Source: Porphyromonadaceae bacterium
GTDB taxonomy: Bacteria > Bacteroidota > Bacteroidia > Bacteroidales > Porphyromonadaceae
NCBI GenBank assembly: GCA_030528555.1
Contig: JAUMYQ010000013.1
Location: 1-39,763 of the forward strand
DNA: 39,763 nt
Direction: 5' to 3'
The position numbers and the translations under genes were made by a program. Under the pieces are notes generated by a model. The model was not told the DNA's origin. It saw only the letters and a list, made by a program, of their open reading frames with translations, and made no database searches. Shown here in pieces: positions 15,293-23,825 of the stretch. Position 1 is the first letter of the stretch; each line of letters starts with the position of its first letter.

Positions 15293-17590
15293 ATGAAGTG
15301 GAGCATTAAGTGTGCCCTCACGGTAGCCCTCGTGGGCTGCACGCTAGGGCAGAGTAGGGGACAAGCCGGCGGCTTCTCCCCGGTGGATAGGGTCAATGTA
15401 CTCGTTGGCACCCAGAGTAGCTTCGAGCTCAGTAGTGGTAATACCTATCCGGTGATATCGCGCCCATGGGGGATGAATAGCTGGACACCCCAAACGGGTA
15501 AGATGGGTGACGGCTGGCAGTACGTCTATACGGCCAATAAGATTAGAGGTATCAAGCAAACCCACCAGCCAAGCCCATGGATCAATGACTACGGGCAGCT
15601 CTCTTTGATGCCCGTCGTGGGCAAGAAGCCTAAGATGGATGAGGATGAGCGTGCCTCGTGGTTTAGTCATAAGGCCGAGCTGGCACGCCCCTATATATAT
15701 AAGGTATATCTGGCCGACTACGACACGGAGGTCTCTCTTGCCCCCACGGAGCGGGCAGCCGTCCTACAGATCGACTACTCGGCTAGCTCTGAGCCCCAAG
15801 AGCGCTGGCTCGTCATCGACCTCTTTGACGGCGATAGCGAGATAAAGCAGCTGGACGACTACCGGCTCGAGGGGTACACGACGAAGAATAGCGGGGGCGT
15901 GCCCAGCAATTTTCGCTGCTACTTTTACCTAGAGTTTGATAGCCCAATAGAGGAGTTCAATACTGAGCTTATTATAAACAAAAGCTCTGACCCGAACGAT
16001 GTAGTCTTTGGTCGGCGGGGGCAGACGGCTGCCGTTCGGCTTCGGAGCCCGGAGCGCAGGCAAAGTGTGCGTATCGCTTCGTCCTTCGTGAGCCGAGAGC
16101 AAGCCCGGGAGAACTATCGGCGTGAGGTATCGGGGAAGACTCTTGACGAGATCGCAGCCCAGGGGCGCGCCGAGTGGAATAGGCTCATGAGCCGCATTGA
16201 GGTGGACGATGCGCCGGAGCGTACCACCACTTTCTACTCTTGCCTCTACCGCTCGATGCTCTTTCCGAGGCGTTTTTACGAGATTAACCCCAAGGGAGAT
16301 ACCATCCACTATAGCCCTTATAACGGAAAAGTCTTGCCCGGATACATGTACACCGATACCGGATTTTGGGATACGTTCCGCTCGCTCTTCCCACTCGTCA
16401 ACCTAATCTTCTCAGACGAGGGGGCAAAGATGCAAGAAGGACTAATGAATGCATATCGAGAGAGCGGCTTCCTGCCCGAGTGGGCTAGCCCCGGGCATAG
16501 GGATTGTATGGTAGGAAACAACTCAGCCTCGGTTGCCGCTGATGCTTTTCTCAAAGGTTTGGGCCGAGTAGACCCGAAGGAACTCGTCAAAGCCCTACTC
16601 AAGGGGGCAAACGCTGCCCACCCGAGCGTCAAGTCGACTGGACGGCTGGGCTATGAGCACTACAACCGCCTCGGCTACGTGCCCTGCGATGTGGGCATCC
16701 ACGAGAGCGCGGCACGGACGCTAGAGTATGCCTATGCCGACTGGTGTATCTATCAAGTGCTCCGACGGACTAATGCCTCCGAGGAGCTCCAGAAGACTTA
16801 TCGGGAGAGAGCACTGAACTATCGTCACCTTTTTGATAAAGAAACCGGCTGGATGCGTGGACGTAAGGCCGATGGAGACTATCAAACGCCCTTCAATCCC
16901 TACAAGTGGGGCGATGTTTTTACCGAGGGAAATGCGCTGCACTACTCTTGGTCTGTCTTCCACGATGTAGCCGGCCTTATCAAACTCATGGGTGGAGATG
17001 AGCCCTTCGTGGCGCGGCTCGACACGATTTTTGCCCTGCCACCCATCTTCGACGATAGCTATTATGGCTTCCCAATCCACGAGATTAGGGAGATGCAAAT
17101 AATGAATATGGGTAACTATGCCCACGGCAATCAGCCGATACAGCACATGATCTACCTATATAACTATGCTGGTCGGCCAGATCGAGCACAGTATTGGGTG
17201 CGTCAGGTTATGAATAGGCTCTACTCAGCTAGTCCCGATGGCTACTGCGGTGACGAGGATAATGGACAAACGTCCGCTTGGTACGTCTTCTCCGCCCTAG
17301 GCTTCTACCCCGTAACGCCAGCGAGTGACCAATATGCCCTAGGCGTACCCTACTTCCGCAGTGTCAAGCTACACTTACCCCATGGTAAGACTACGACCAT
17401 CACGGTAGATAGACCTGAGCAAACTTATATCCAAAGTGTCGCGCGAGGCGGGCTGCCTTACCCGCTAACCTACCTTCGGTACCCCGATTTGCTATCAGGA
17501 GGGCACTACCACTTCCGCCTCGGCGAGCGGCCTAGTCTATGGGGGCGGGGGAGAGAGGCGCGCCCTTATTCATTATCTAGAGAATTCTAA
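15293..17590 (+). CDS. GH92 family alpha-mannosidase, probable lipoprotein
   Basis: This protein of about 765 residues matches glycoside hydrolase family 92, calcium-dependent exo-alpha-mannosidases that trim high-mannose N-glycans. Seen are NVLVGT near the N-terminus, NTYPVISRPWGMNSWTPQTG, GIKQTHQPSPWINDYG, the acid region TEGNALHYSW (Glu near 545), and GDEDNGQTSAWYVFSALGFYPV (about 653-674) with the catalytic-base and calcium area. In most members this motif reads GNEDCGQMS, so the D and N substitutions are mild oddities. The N-terminus has a candidate lipobox LVGC (Cys16 from ATG 15293), suggesting surface or periplasmic anchoring. A GTG six bases upstream is an alternative start. It follows the SGNH hydrolase by 15 bp and ends at a hairpin. 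Confidence 0.93.
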   Translation: MKWSIKCALTVALVGCTLGQSRGQAGGFSPVDRVNVLVGTQSSFELSSGNTYPVISRPWGMNSWTPQTGKMGDGWQYVYTANKIRGIKQTHQPSPWINDYGQLSLMPVVGKKPKMDEDERASWFSHKAELARPYIYKVYLADYDTEVSLAPTERAAVLQIDYSASSEPQERWLVIDLFDGDSEIKQLDDYRLEGYTTKNSGGVPSNFRCYFYLEFDSPIEEFNTELIINKSSDPNDVVFGRRGQTAAVRLRSPERRQSVRIASSFVSREQARENYRREVSGKTLDEIAAQGRAEWNRLMSRIEVDDAPERTTTFYSCLYRSMLFPRRFYEINPKGDTIHYSPYNGKVLPGYMYTDTGFWDTFRSLFPLVNLIFSDEGAKMQEGLMNAYRESGFLPEWASPGHRDCMVGNNSASVAADAFLKGLGRVDPKELVKALLKGANAAHPSVKSTGRLGYEHYNRLGYVPCDVGIHESAARTLEYAYADWCIYQVLRRTNASEELQKTYRERALNYRHLFDKETGWMRGRKADGDYQTPFNPYKWGDVFTEGNALHYSWSVFHDVAGLIKLMGGDEPFVARLDTIFALPPIFDDSYYGFPIHEIREMQIMNMGNYAHGNQPIQHMIYLYNYAGRPDRAQYWVRQVMNRLYSASPDGYCGDEDNGQTSAWYVFSALGFYPVTPASDQYALGVPYFRSVKLHLPHGKTTTITVDRPEQTYIQSVARGGLPYPLTYLRYPDLLSGGHYHFRLGERPSLWGRGREARPYSLSREF

Positions 17591-17640
17591 GTGCTATGCT
17601 TTTTTTAGTGTTAGTGGAATGTGTCATATTAACTCGGAGC

Positions 17641-17692
17641 AACTCAAGCGTAAATAGAGATTTGGCTTTCTGATAATCTCTATAATTGAGTT
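17641..17692 (+). terminator. Nested hairpin after the GH92 gene
   Basis: An outer stem AACTCAA (17641-17647)/TTGAGTT (17686-17692) encloses an inner 8-bp stem TAGAGATT (17655-17662)/AATCTCTA (17675-17682). It begins 50 bp after the GH92 stop and is the likely end of that transcript, although no T-run follows. Confidence 0.45.
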
Positions 17693-18122
17693 AAGGATTT
17701 ATAAGTGAATGCTATGAGTGATGATATATCAGAGAGGTGATTAACGAGAAGATTGTTGAGATACTATCCTTAGTTCAGCTGAGGGAGATTGAGCACATTC
17801 ATTGAGATTGTTTAATGAGTTTTTCTCTTTTAATGTAATGTGTTTTAATGGATTCATGAGGAGATTTATGGCTGAGTAAGCCTCTTTGATTTCCTCTCTC
17901 TGGGCTTTTCCTCTCAAAGCTTACCCAGAAATATAACTTATCCTGAAGAAAACCTTTTTGATGTCCTTACTAAATAAGCGACACTGTCATATGAACATCT
18001 TAGCATTTCTTGCTATTCCCAAAAATATCCGTAATGGCGAGAACAACGTAGAGAGATAGGATAAAACGGAAAGAGAGTAATTTTCTATTAATTTAATCCC
18101 TCGATAACAAATGCTAAATCCG
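17693..18122. other. Gene-free AT-rich stretch
   Basis: No convincing gene occurs here. All frames are broken by frequent stops and I found no recognisable protein remnant. A local hairpin (TCTGGG at 17899-17904 with CCCAGA at 17924-17929) overlaps an alternative pairing (TAAGC with GCTTA on either side). It may be decayed sequence between the GC-richer block and tRNA-Ala. Confidence 0.5.
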
Positions 18123-18196
18123 TGGAGTATAGCGGACTCGAACCGCTCACCTCAACACTGCCAGTGTTGCGCTCTAGCCAGATGAGCTAATACCCC
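18123..18196 (-). tRNA. tRNA-Ala (anticodon GGC)
   Basis: The reverse strand folds as a full cloverleaf: acceptor GGGGTAT/ATACTCC, D-stem GCTC/GAGC, anticodon stem CAACA/TGTTG with loop CTGGCAG, and T-arm AGCGG-TTCGAGT-CCGCT. The anticodon is GGC. CCA is not encoded. A minus-strand -7 box TACCTTTG at 18211-18218 lies 15 bp upstream. Confidence 0.95.
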
Positions 18197-18210
18197 ATTG
18201 TTTGCTGCGA

Positions 18211-18248
18211 CAAAGGTAAGATTTATTTTTGAACGATTGCTATCTTTG
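18211..18248. promoter_or_regulatory. Divergent promoters for tRNA-Ala and the DUF4286-like gene
   Basis: A minus-strand -7 box (TACCTTTG, 18211-18218) faces tRNA-Ala. A plus-strand -7 box (TATCTTTG, 18241-18248) lies 33 bp before ATG 18282. Both match TAnnTTTG exactly, so the two start regions are nearly back to back. Confidence 0.6.
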
Positions 18249-18281
18249 TATGGATTTTGTTTTAATTCTCCTAGGATAAGA

Positions 18282-18620
18282 ATGGAAATTCTCTATAACA
18301 CAACGTTTTCTCTGCCTAGAGAACTTGAAGAAAAGTTCGTCTCTTATATGCAAGAGCGTTATATCCCAGCCATTCTTCAGGCTGGAGTACTCTATCGTCC
18401 CCTCCTATCTCGCATTGTTAATCGGGCGGATGAGTCGGGGGATGTGAGCTATGCTTTGCAGTTCATAGCCCCTTCTCGAGAGGATCTCGGGGCCTACCTT
18501 TCGGGTCGAGGGCGGGTTTGTCTGGAGGATTTGCTAGGAGCTTTCGGCTCCGCAGTCATGGGTTTCGTGACCATGATGGAGCTCGTACCACTGGCCACTC
18601 TGGCGCATTTGCCCAATTAG
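18282..18620 (+). CDS. DUF4286-like family protein
   Basis: From ATG 18282 the product is 112 residues: [24 protein letters not shown] at the start, then [12 protein letters not shown] and a C-terminal hydrophobic part ending [12 protein letters not shown]. This resembles DUF4286, a short ferredoxin-like-fold family of Bacteroidota often found just before ruvC. The open frame extends upstream to a TTG at 18198, but that would overlap the promoter boxes and starts next to the tRNA. The gap to ruvC is 4 bp, so they are co-expressed. Function unknown. Confidence 0.8.
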   Translation: MEILYNTTFSLPRELEEKFVSYMQERYIPAILQAGVLYRPLLSRIVNRADESGDVSYALQFIAPSREDLGAYLSGRGRVCLEDLLGAFGSAVMGFVTMMELVPLATLAHLPN

Positions 18621-18624
18621 TCCT

Positions 18625-19212
18625 ATGGCGGTGGTCGAACGCATCCTCATGGGCATTGACCCTGGGACACTCGTTATGGGCTACGGCTTTATACGTGTCG
18701 AGGGGCAGCGCGCGGAGCTTATCGCCATGGGGGTAATTCATCTGGACAAATTGGAGAACCATTATATGCGTCTCAAACGCATCTTTGACCGAGTATCGGG
18801 GCTTATCGAGGAGTTTCGCCCAGACGAACTAGCAATCGAGGCTCCCTTCTATGGTAAAAACGTCCAGAGTATGCTCAAGCTAGGCCGGGCTCAGGGCGTA
18901 GCCATTGCGGCAGCTTTGCGCTACGACATACCTATTACTGAGTATGTGCCTATGAGAATCAAGCAGGCCATTACTGGTAATGGTGGCGCATCTAAGGAGC
19001 AAGTGGCTGGAATGCTCCAGCGTTACCTCAAGATACCTCAGGCCTCGATGCCCAAAGAGCTGGACGCAACAGACGGATTGGCGGCAGCACTGTGCCACCA
19101 CTTCCTGACGGCTCGCCCAAGTAACCAAGCTCCTTTGGAGGCAGCTAAGAGCTGGTCGGACTTCGTGCTTCAGAATCCGGCAAGAATACACAGGATGAAG
19201 GGTAAGGGCTGA
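18625..19212 (+). CDS. ruvC: Holliday junction resolvase RuvC
   Basis: RuvC cuts Holliday junctions symmetrically with the RuvAB branch-migration complex. The 195-residue protein has the four acidic catalytic residues in place: D12 (MGIDPGT), E72 ([11 protein letters not shown]), D147 and D150 ([14 protein letters not shown]). [12 protein letters not shown] and the [18 protein letters not shown]-binding loop are typical. ruvB lies at 32.2 kb in this window; ruvA is not here. Confidence 0.97.
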   Translation: MAVVERILMGIDPGTLVMGYGFIRVEGQRAELIAMGVIHLDKLENHYMRLKRIFDRVSGLIEEFRPDELAIEAPFYGKNVQSMLKLGRAQGVAIAAALRYDIPITEYVPMRIKQAITGNGGASKEQVAGMLQRYLKIPQASMPKELDATDGLAAALCHHFLTARPSNQAPLEAAKSWSDFVLQNPARIHRMKGKG

Positions 19213-19274
19213 GGCATGAACAAATCGAATCCTATACCTAAGTTATATAACATAAGATTAGACAATACATAACT

Positions 19275-19712
19275 ATGAATATCATTTGGGCGATCGTAGC
19301 CCTATCCGCCCTAGGAATCGTGGCGGTTATACTTGGACTTCTCTCCGGCAAAAGAGACGAAGCTGTGGACGATAGTGACGACTGCACTACTCCTTCTGAT
19401 GTAGGCGGCTGCTGTGGCATGCACTTGACCTGTGAGCGAGACAGCCTCCTGCCGGCTGTTAGCCCCAAGATCGTCTATTATGATGACGAAGAGCTCGACT
19501 GCTATCGGGGTATTGCTTCTAGTGATTATGGAGCAGAGATGGTAGATGAGTTTCGAGATATCCTTATCACTCTTGGAGAGAGTGAGGTCGCTGGTTGGGT
19601 GCGCAGCCTGCAGCTTCGGGGTATTGAGGTGCCGGAGGAGCTCAAGCCTGAGATCTTTTTGGTTGTCCAGGAGCTTCGAGATTATCACATGGAGCATGGT
19701 CCTGAGTATTAG
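19275..19712 (+). CDS. Small membrane protein with Cys-rich CCG motif, function unknown
   Basis: This 145-residue protein starts with one transmembrane helix (IIWAIVALSALGIVAVILGLL), then a cytoplasmic or periplasmic Cys cluster, C37, C46, C47, H50, C53 and C76 (GGCCGMHLTCERDSLL). An acidic part (YYDDEELDCYRG) and a C-terminal helical region (GWVRSLQLRGIEVPEEL) follow. I recall this as a conserved Bacteroidota family, sometimes mislabelled phospholipase; no enzyme motif is visible. The Cys/His cluster could bind a metal, which is notable because the next gene (11 bp on) is a metal-type ABC permease. The role is unknown. Confidence 0.75.
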   Translation: MNIIWAIVALSALGIVAVILGLLSGKRDEAVDDSDDCTTPSDVGGCCGMHLTCERDSLLPAVSPKIVYYDDEELDCYRGIASSDYGAEMVDEFRDILITLGESEVAGWVRSLQLRGIEVPEELKPEIFLVVQELRDYHMEHGPEY

Positions 19713-19723
19713 GGGCTAAACTG

Positions 19724-20545
19724 ATGATGACGGTGCCAGAAATATTTGAGTATCAATTCTTCCAGAATGCACTTCTGGCCTCGGTGCTTACGGCACTGGT
19801 GTGTGGTATCTTGGGGGCTTATATAGTGGTTCGGCGTATAGTTTTTGTCAGCGGAGGCATTACGCACGCCTCTTTTGCCGGTCTCGGACTGGGCGTTTTT
19901 CTCGGACAGAATCCCATCATCATGGCGGGAGCTACGGCGATTCTGGCTGCACTAGGGTTGGGAAGACTCAGCCGTGATAGGCTGATGCGAGAAGATTCGG
20001 CCATCGCTGGCATTTGGGCATTAGGTATGGCCATAGGCATACTATTCCTTTCGCTTACTCCGGGCTACGCCTCGGGACTATCGTCCTATCTTTTTGGCAA
20101 TATTTTGCTGGTCGGGCAGCTAGACCTGTATGCTTTAGCAGGTTTCTCTACTATACTTATTGCTCTCTTCCTCCTTTACCACCGGCCGATAGTCTACTCG
20201 ATGTTTGATGCCGACTTCGCTATTACGCGTGGGTTGCCAGCTCACTTTTGGAATGCTCTGCTGCTGATTATGGTAGCCATAGGGCTCGTTTTGAGTATTC
20301 GGCTAGTGGGTATTATGCTATTGATGTCGCTGCTTACGGTGCCGCAGACTATCATGATGTTCTTCACGGCAGACTTTCGGCGCATCATCCTAGGCTCTAC
20401 CGCTATAGGTCTCGTGGCTAATGTCGTGGGGCTACTACTGAGTTACTATGTCATCAGTATTCCCTCGGGGGTATCTATCGTACTGGTTCTCTTCGTTCTG
20501 CTCGCTTTTGCCCACGGTATGCGGTGGCTGAGAGGGCACGTTTAG
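19724..20545 (+). CDS. Metal ABC transporter permease (ZnuB/MntB-like)
   Basis: This 273-residue integral membrane protein has about eight hydrophobic segments. It carries the ABC-3 family pattern: an N-terminal AYIVVRRIVFVSGGITHASFAGLGLG and a C-terminal LVGIMLLMSLLTVPQ with GLLLSYYVISIPSGVSIVL. The family imports zinc, manganese or iron with an ATPase and a substrate-binding protein. Neither partner is encoded nearby, so the ATPase must come from elsewhere or the gene works differently. ATG 19724 and 19727 are both possible. It sits between the Cys-rich small membrane protein and porW. Confidence 0.9.
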   Translation: MMTVPEIFEYQFFQNALLASVLTALVCGILGAYIVVRRIVFVSGGITHASFAGLGLGVFLGQNPIIMAGATAILAALGLGRLSRDRLMREDSAIAGIWALGMAIGILFLSLTPGYASGLSSYLFGNILLVGQLDLYALAGFSTILIALFLLYHRPIVYSMFDADFAITRGLPAHFWNALLLIMVAIGLVLSIRLVGIMLLMSLLTVPQTIMMFFTADFRRIILGSTAIGLVANVVGLLLSYYVISIPSGVSIVLVLFVLLAFAHGMRWLRGHV

Positions 20546-20568
20546 GACATCAATAATGGCGGCTTGCT

Positions 20569-23500
20569 ATGGGTAAAAAGAATATAAGTTCCGTAGTTAA
20601 TAGGGCTTACTTCGGTGCATTCCTCATAAGCTGCCTATTCGGTGGGGGAGGTTGCTCGGTACGGCAGAACAATGCGCCTACTCGAATGTACCACAATCTG
20701 ACGACTCGTTATAATGTTTATTACAATGGTAGTAGACAATTTACTGAGGCTTATACTCAATTTCTCGAGGGTCAGACCGAGAGCTATATCGAGCCTATAG
20801 CCTTTGATCCTATTGCATATCATCTAGCAGGGCAGTCTCGGAGTGAAAACACTTCGTTGGGTTTCTTCGACCAGCCGCTCAAAAAGGCCGACAAGGCCAT
20901 CAAAGAGCATAGTCTGAGGGTTAAACCCGCCCGAAAGGCTGGCTGGCACAAAGACCTAAAGCAGCGTGCCGAGCAGGCCAAGACGGAGTATAACAGCGTT
21001 CTGTATAAGGCTTGGTTGCTACGAGGGCAATCTCAGCTCTACAATGGTCAGCTGCAAGAGGCTCTATCGACCTTTGATTATACCTCACGGCTCTATAGCA
21101 CTCAGGAGGACGTGCGGGTGACGGCTCTACTTTGGCAGGTCAAATGTCTCTGTCTGTCCAATCGTCCAGCCGAGGCGAAGGAGCTTTTTGCCCAGATAGA
21201 TAGTATTCGCTGGCAGAACAGTCCGCAGTACATGGGCGTGCGGGCAGAGTATCATTTAGCTATGGGGCAAGTGTCCGAGGCTATAGATTGGCTCAGTCGC
21301 TATACGCCCAAGGTCAAACCGCGGCAGCAGCGTATGCGTCTTTATTATCTCCTTGGACAACTCTGCCAAACTGAGGGGAGATCGGCCAAAGCCTATGGAG
21401 CTTTTAAGCAGGTGCTGAGCTATTTTCCGCCGCCAGCCCTAGAGTTTGCAGCAAGATTGCGCTGTGCGGAGCTTTCGCCGAGCGGAAAAACTGCTACACG
21501 CAGTACGCTCCAGCGGATGACTAGCCGTCAGCGCTATCGGGATTATCTAGATCAGATCTACTACGCGTTGGGCAAAAATTATCTATCAGCTCGCGATACT
21601 ACGTCAGCACTGAGGTCTTTTGCCCTAGCAGTTGATAGCAGTCGACATCAAGGGCTGGATTTTGCCTTGGCTCAGATGGCTCAGGGAGACATTTATTTGG
21701 TACGTAAAAAATACCCTCAGGCCGCCGATAAGTACAAAGCAGCCCTAGGTGCTTTGTCCAAAGAAGATAGTCGATATTCAGCTCTTGTCGCACTATCGGC
21801 CGGCTTAGAGCGGCTTCGTCCCTCGGCCGAGGAAGCCTTTCGGGGCGATAGCCTATTGCGTTTGGCTCGTAGCCCAGAGCCTTACCGCCTGCAAGTCATA
21901 GATAGTACGATACTCGCCCTAAAGAAACGTGATGCCGAGGAGGCCAAACAGAGGCAAAGAGACTCCATTGCTCAGGCCAATCGGGAGCTCTCGATGCGCC
22001 TCCCAAGCTCGCTCGTGGGTAATGAACCCAGGTCTCCTCAGCTCAATTCAGCCTTCGGAGATGATAATCGCTTTTATTTCTATAACCCAAAACTTCTTCG
22101 TCTTGGATCTCAAGCCTTTGAGCGTCAGTGGGGACGGAGACCTCTTACTGACCTCTGGCGGCTCTCCAAGCGGCCAAATCTAGGGGAGTTGCCCGCTGAT
22201 ACGACTCAAGACTTAGGCTCATCAGGCCTAGGAGGAGGTCAGGTAAAGCCTCATGAAGAGCAAGAAGCCGAAGCTGATAATCCTGCTTATACTCGGGCTT
22301 TTTATCTGGCTCAGCTACCTTTATCGCTCGAAGCGCAGGCCGAGACGGACTCTTTGGTAACTCAGGCTATGCTCGAGATGGGGCAGATACTGACTCTCGA
22401 CCTAGATCTCTTGTCCGATGCCGTTTATATTTATGAGCAACTTCTACTACGCAGTCCCAGCAATAAGATCAGAGAGGAAGCTCTATTTAACCTTTATATC
22501 CTCGCTTTGCGCCGCTCTCAGAGGGAGGACGCTGAGCAGTTACGCCGGCAATATCTAGCTTCTTTTGCGTCTACAGAGCGTGGGCGTGAGCTAGCTCACG
22601 GGGACTATGAAGCTCGTTTGCGCTCGAGAGATAAGGCTGTAGCTCAGGCCTATGAGGCGGCCTATGCCGCCTATTGGGGCGGACGGCTGGAGCAGCTACA
22701 ACAGCACCATCGAGAGATTGAGAGATTAGCGCCGGGAGGGGAGCACGACTGGCGGACAAAATTCCTGCTGGCGATGAGCTATGCCATGCGTGGGGATAGA
22801 CAGAGCTTCGTTCAAGAACTCCAGAGGATAGCCAAAGGCTCTGCCCCAGAGGACATAAGTAGCCTTGCCGGAGAGATACTCTCTGGCTTGGAGATGGGTA
22901 AGCCGATATTTGCTGGCCAACCTCGGCCTCTAGACTGGGGAAATCTTCGTCCAGAGCATGGGGGGCAGGCCGGCACTGATATAAGCTACGAAACCGCTAA
23001 GAGAGGTGGTCGTCTTAATTATATATTGCTGACCGATAGCACGACTCGCGCAAGCGAGCTGCTCTATCATCTCTCCCACTATAACTATAGTCAGCATACT
23101 CAGGAAACGATTTCCGTTAGCCCCATATCTCTTGGTGATGAATTGCAGGCTCTTGTGCTCGGAGCCTTTGGATCTATTGCCGAGGCCATGGTCTATCGGG
23201 AGGGATGGGAGCGGTATTGTTTCTCTAACTCTGGGCTAGCAAAGTTTTTGCTTATCCCTATTGGAGAGCAAAACATCCAGTTAATAGTGAGTCGCGAGGC
23301 CTTACTTTTGTATGTGCGACAGATGCGTGTCTTGGAGCTTGGAGGCTTGTATTCGTCCAAACTGCAGGCTCGAGCTGAGCAGCTGCTGGATGCTTCGTCA
23401 CAGTCCACTACAATCTCTACTTCGGCTAAGCATCAGAAAGCTGTTCCAGTAGTCCTTGACTTCGACATTGACCGAAAGATGGATCAATCGGCTGGAGAGA

Positions 23501-23814
23501 CCTCGGCAATAAATCCTACAGATAGTCTAAATATAGAGACGGATATTCCAATGCCACTGGACAAACTCCTCGGAGAGCCTAGCCTAAGCTATGAAGAAGT
23601 CCAAGCCAGTGCGCGAGTAGAGGAGAAGAAAAAGCGAGCAGCCCTAAAGGAAAGCGAGCAAGCGCGCCGTGCCGAGCTCAAAGAGCGCGAACGAATGCAG
23701 CGAGAAGTCCAGCGTGAGAGGGATAAGCTTCGCCGCGAGCGGGAGAAAGAGCGTGAACGACTTCGCAGAGAGAAGGAACGTCTACGGAAAGAAGCTGCCA
23801 GAAAGAAAAAATAG
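20569..23814 (+). CDS. porW: Type IX secretion system lipoprotein PorW/SprE (TPR protein)
   Basis: This large 1081-residue protein has a lipoprotein signal with Cys29 (FGGGGC) and then TRMYHNLTTRYNVYYNGSRQF, close to the diagnostic start of SprE/PorW. These are outer-membrane-associated lipoproteins needed by the type IX secretion system. A long helical TPR region follows (about 130-800; for example AWLLRGQSQLYNGQLQEALSTF-type repeats). A hydrophilic C-terminal coiled coil very rich in Arg, Glu and Lys spans about 1020-1081. Its presence implies T9SS-dependent secretion of surface proteases or gliding factors in this organism. No other T9SS gene is in the window. It is translated from ATG 20569 and runs in the ruvC-pth direction. 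Confidence 0.88.
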   Translation: MGKKNISSVVNRAYFGAFLISCLFGGGGCSVRQNNAPTRMYHNLTTRYNVYYNGSRQFTEAYTQFLEGQTESYIEPIAFDPIAYHLAGQSRSENTSLGFFDQPLKKADKAIKEHSLRVKPARKAGWHKDLKQRAEQAKTEYNSVLYKAWLLRGQSQLYNGQLQEALSTFDYTSRLYSTQEDVRVTALLWQVKCLCLSNRPAEAKELFAQIDSIRWQNSPQYMGVRAEYHLAMGQVSEAIDWLSRYTPKVKPRQQRMRLYYLLGQLCQTEGRSAKAYGAFKQVLSYFPPPALEFAARLRCAELSPSGKTATRSTLQRMTSRQRYRDYLDQIYYALGKNYLSARDTTSALRSFALAVDSSRHQGLDFALAQMAQGDIYLVRKKYPQAADKYKAALGALSKEDSRYSALVALSAGLERLRPSAEEAFRGDSLLRLARSPEPYRLQVIDSTILALKKRDAEEAKQRQRDSIAQANRELSMRLPSSLVGNEPRSPQLNSAFGDDNRFYFYNPKLLRLGSQAFERQWGRRPLTDLWRLSKRPNLGELPADTTQDLGSSGLGGGQVKPHEEQEAEADNPAYTRAFYLAQLPLSLEAQAETDSLVTQAMLEMGQILTLDLDLLSDAVYIYEQLLLRSPSNKIREEALFNLYILALRRSQREDAEQLRRQYLASFASTERGRELAHGDYEARLRSRDKAVAQAYEAAYAAYWGGRLEQLQQHHREIERLAPGGEHDWRTKFLLAMSYAMRGDRQSFVQELQRIAKGSAPEDISSLAGEILSGLEMGKPIFAGQPRPLDWGNLRPEHGGQAGTDISYETAKRGGRLNYILLTDSTTRASELLYHLSHYNYSQHTQETISVSPISLGDELQALVLGAFGSIAEAMVYREGWERYCFSNSGLAKFLLIPIGEQNIQLIVSREALLLYVRQMRVLELGGLYSSKLQARAEQLLDASSQSTTISTSAKHQKAVPVVLDFDIDRKMDQSAGETSAINPTDSLNIETDIPMPLDKLLGEPSLSYEEVQASARVEEKKKRAALKESEQARRAELKERERMQREVQRERDKLRREREKERERLRREKERLRKEAARKKK

Positions 23815-23825
23815 GACTTGTTGTG

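Noticed and set aside
18198-18281. Upstream extension of the DUF4286-like gene to TTG 18198
   Set aside because: It would read through both divergent promoter boxes and begin 2 bp from the tRNA.
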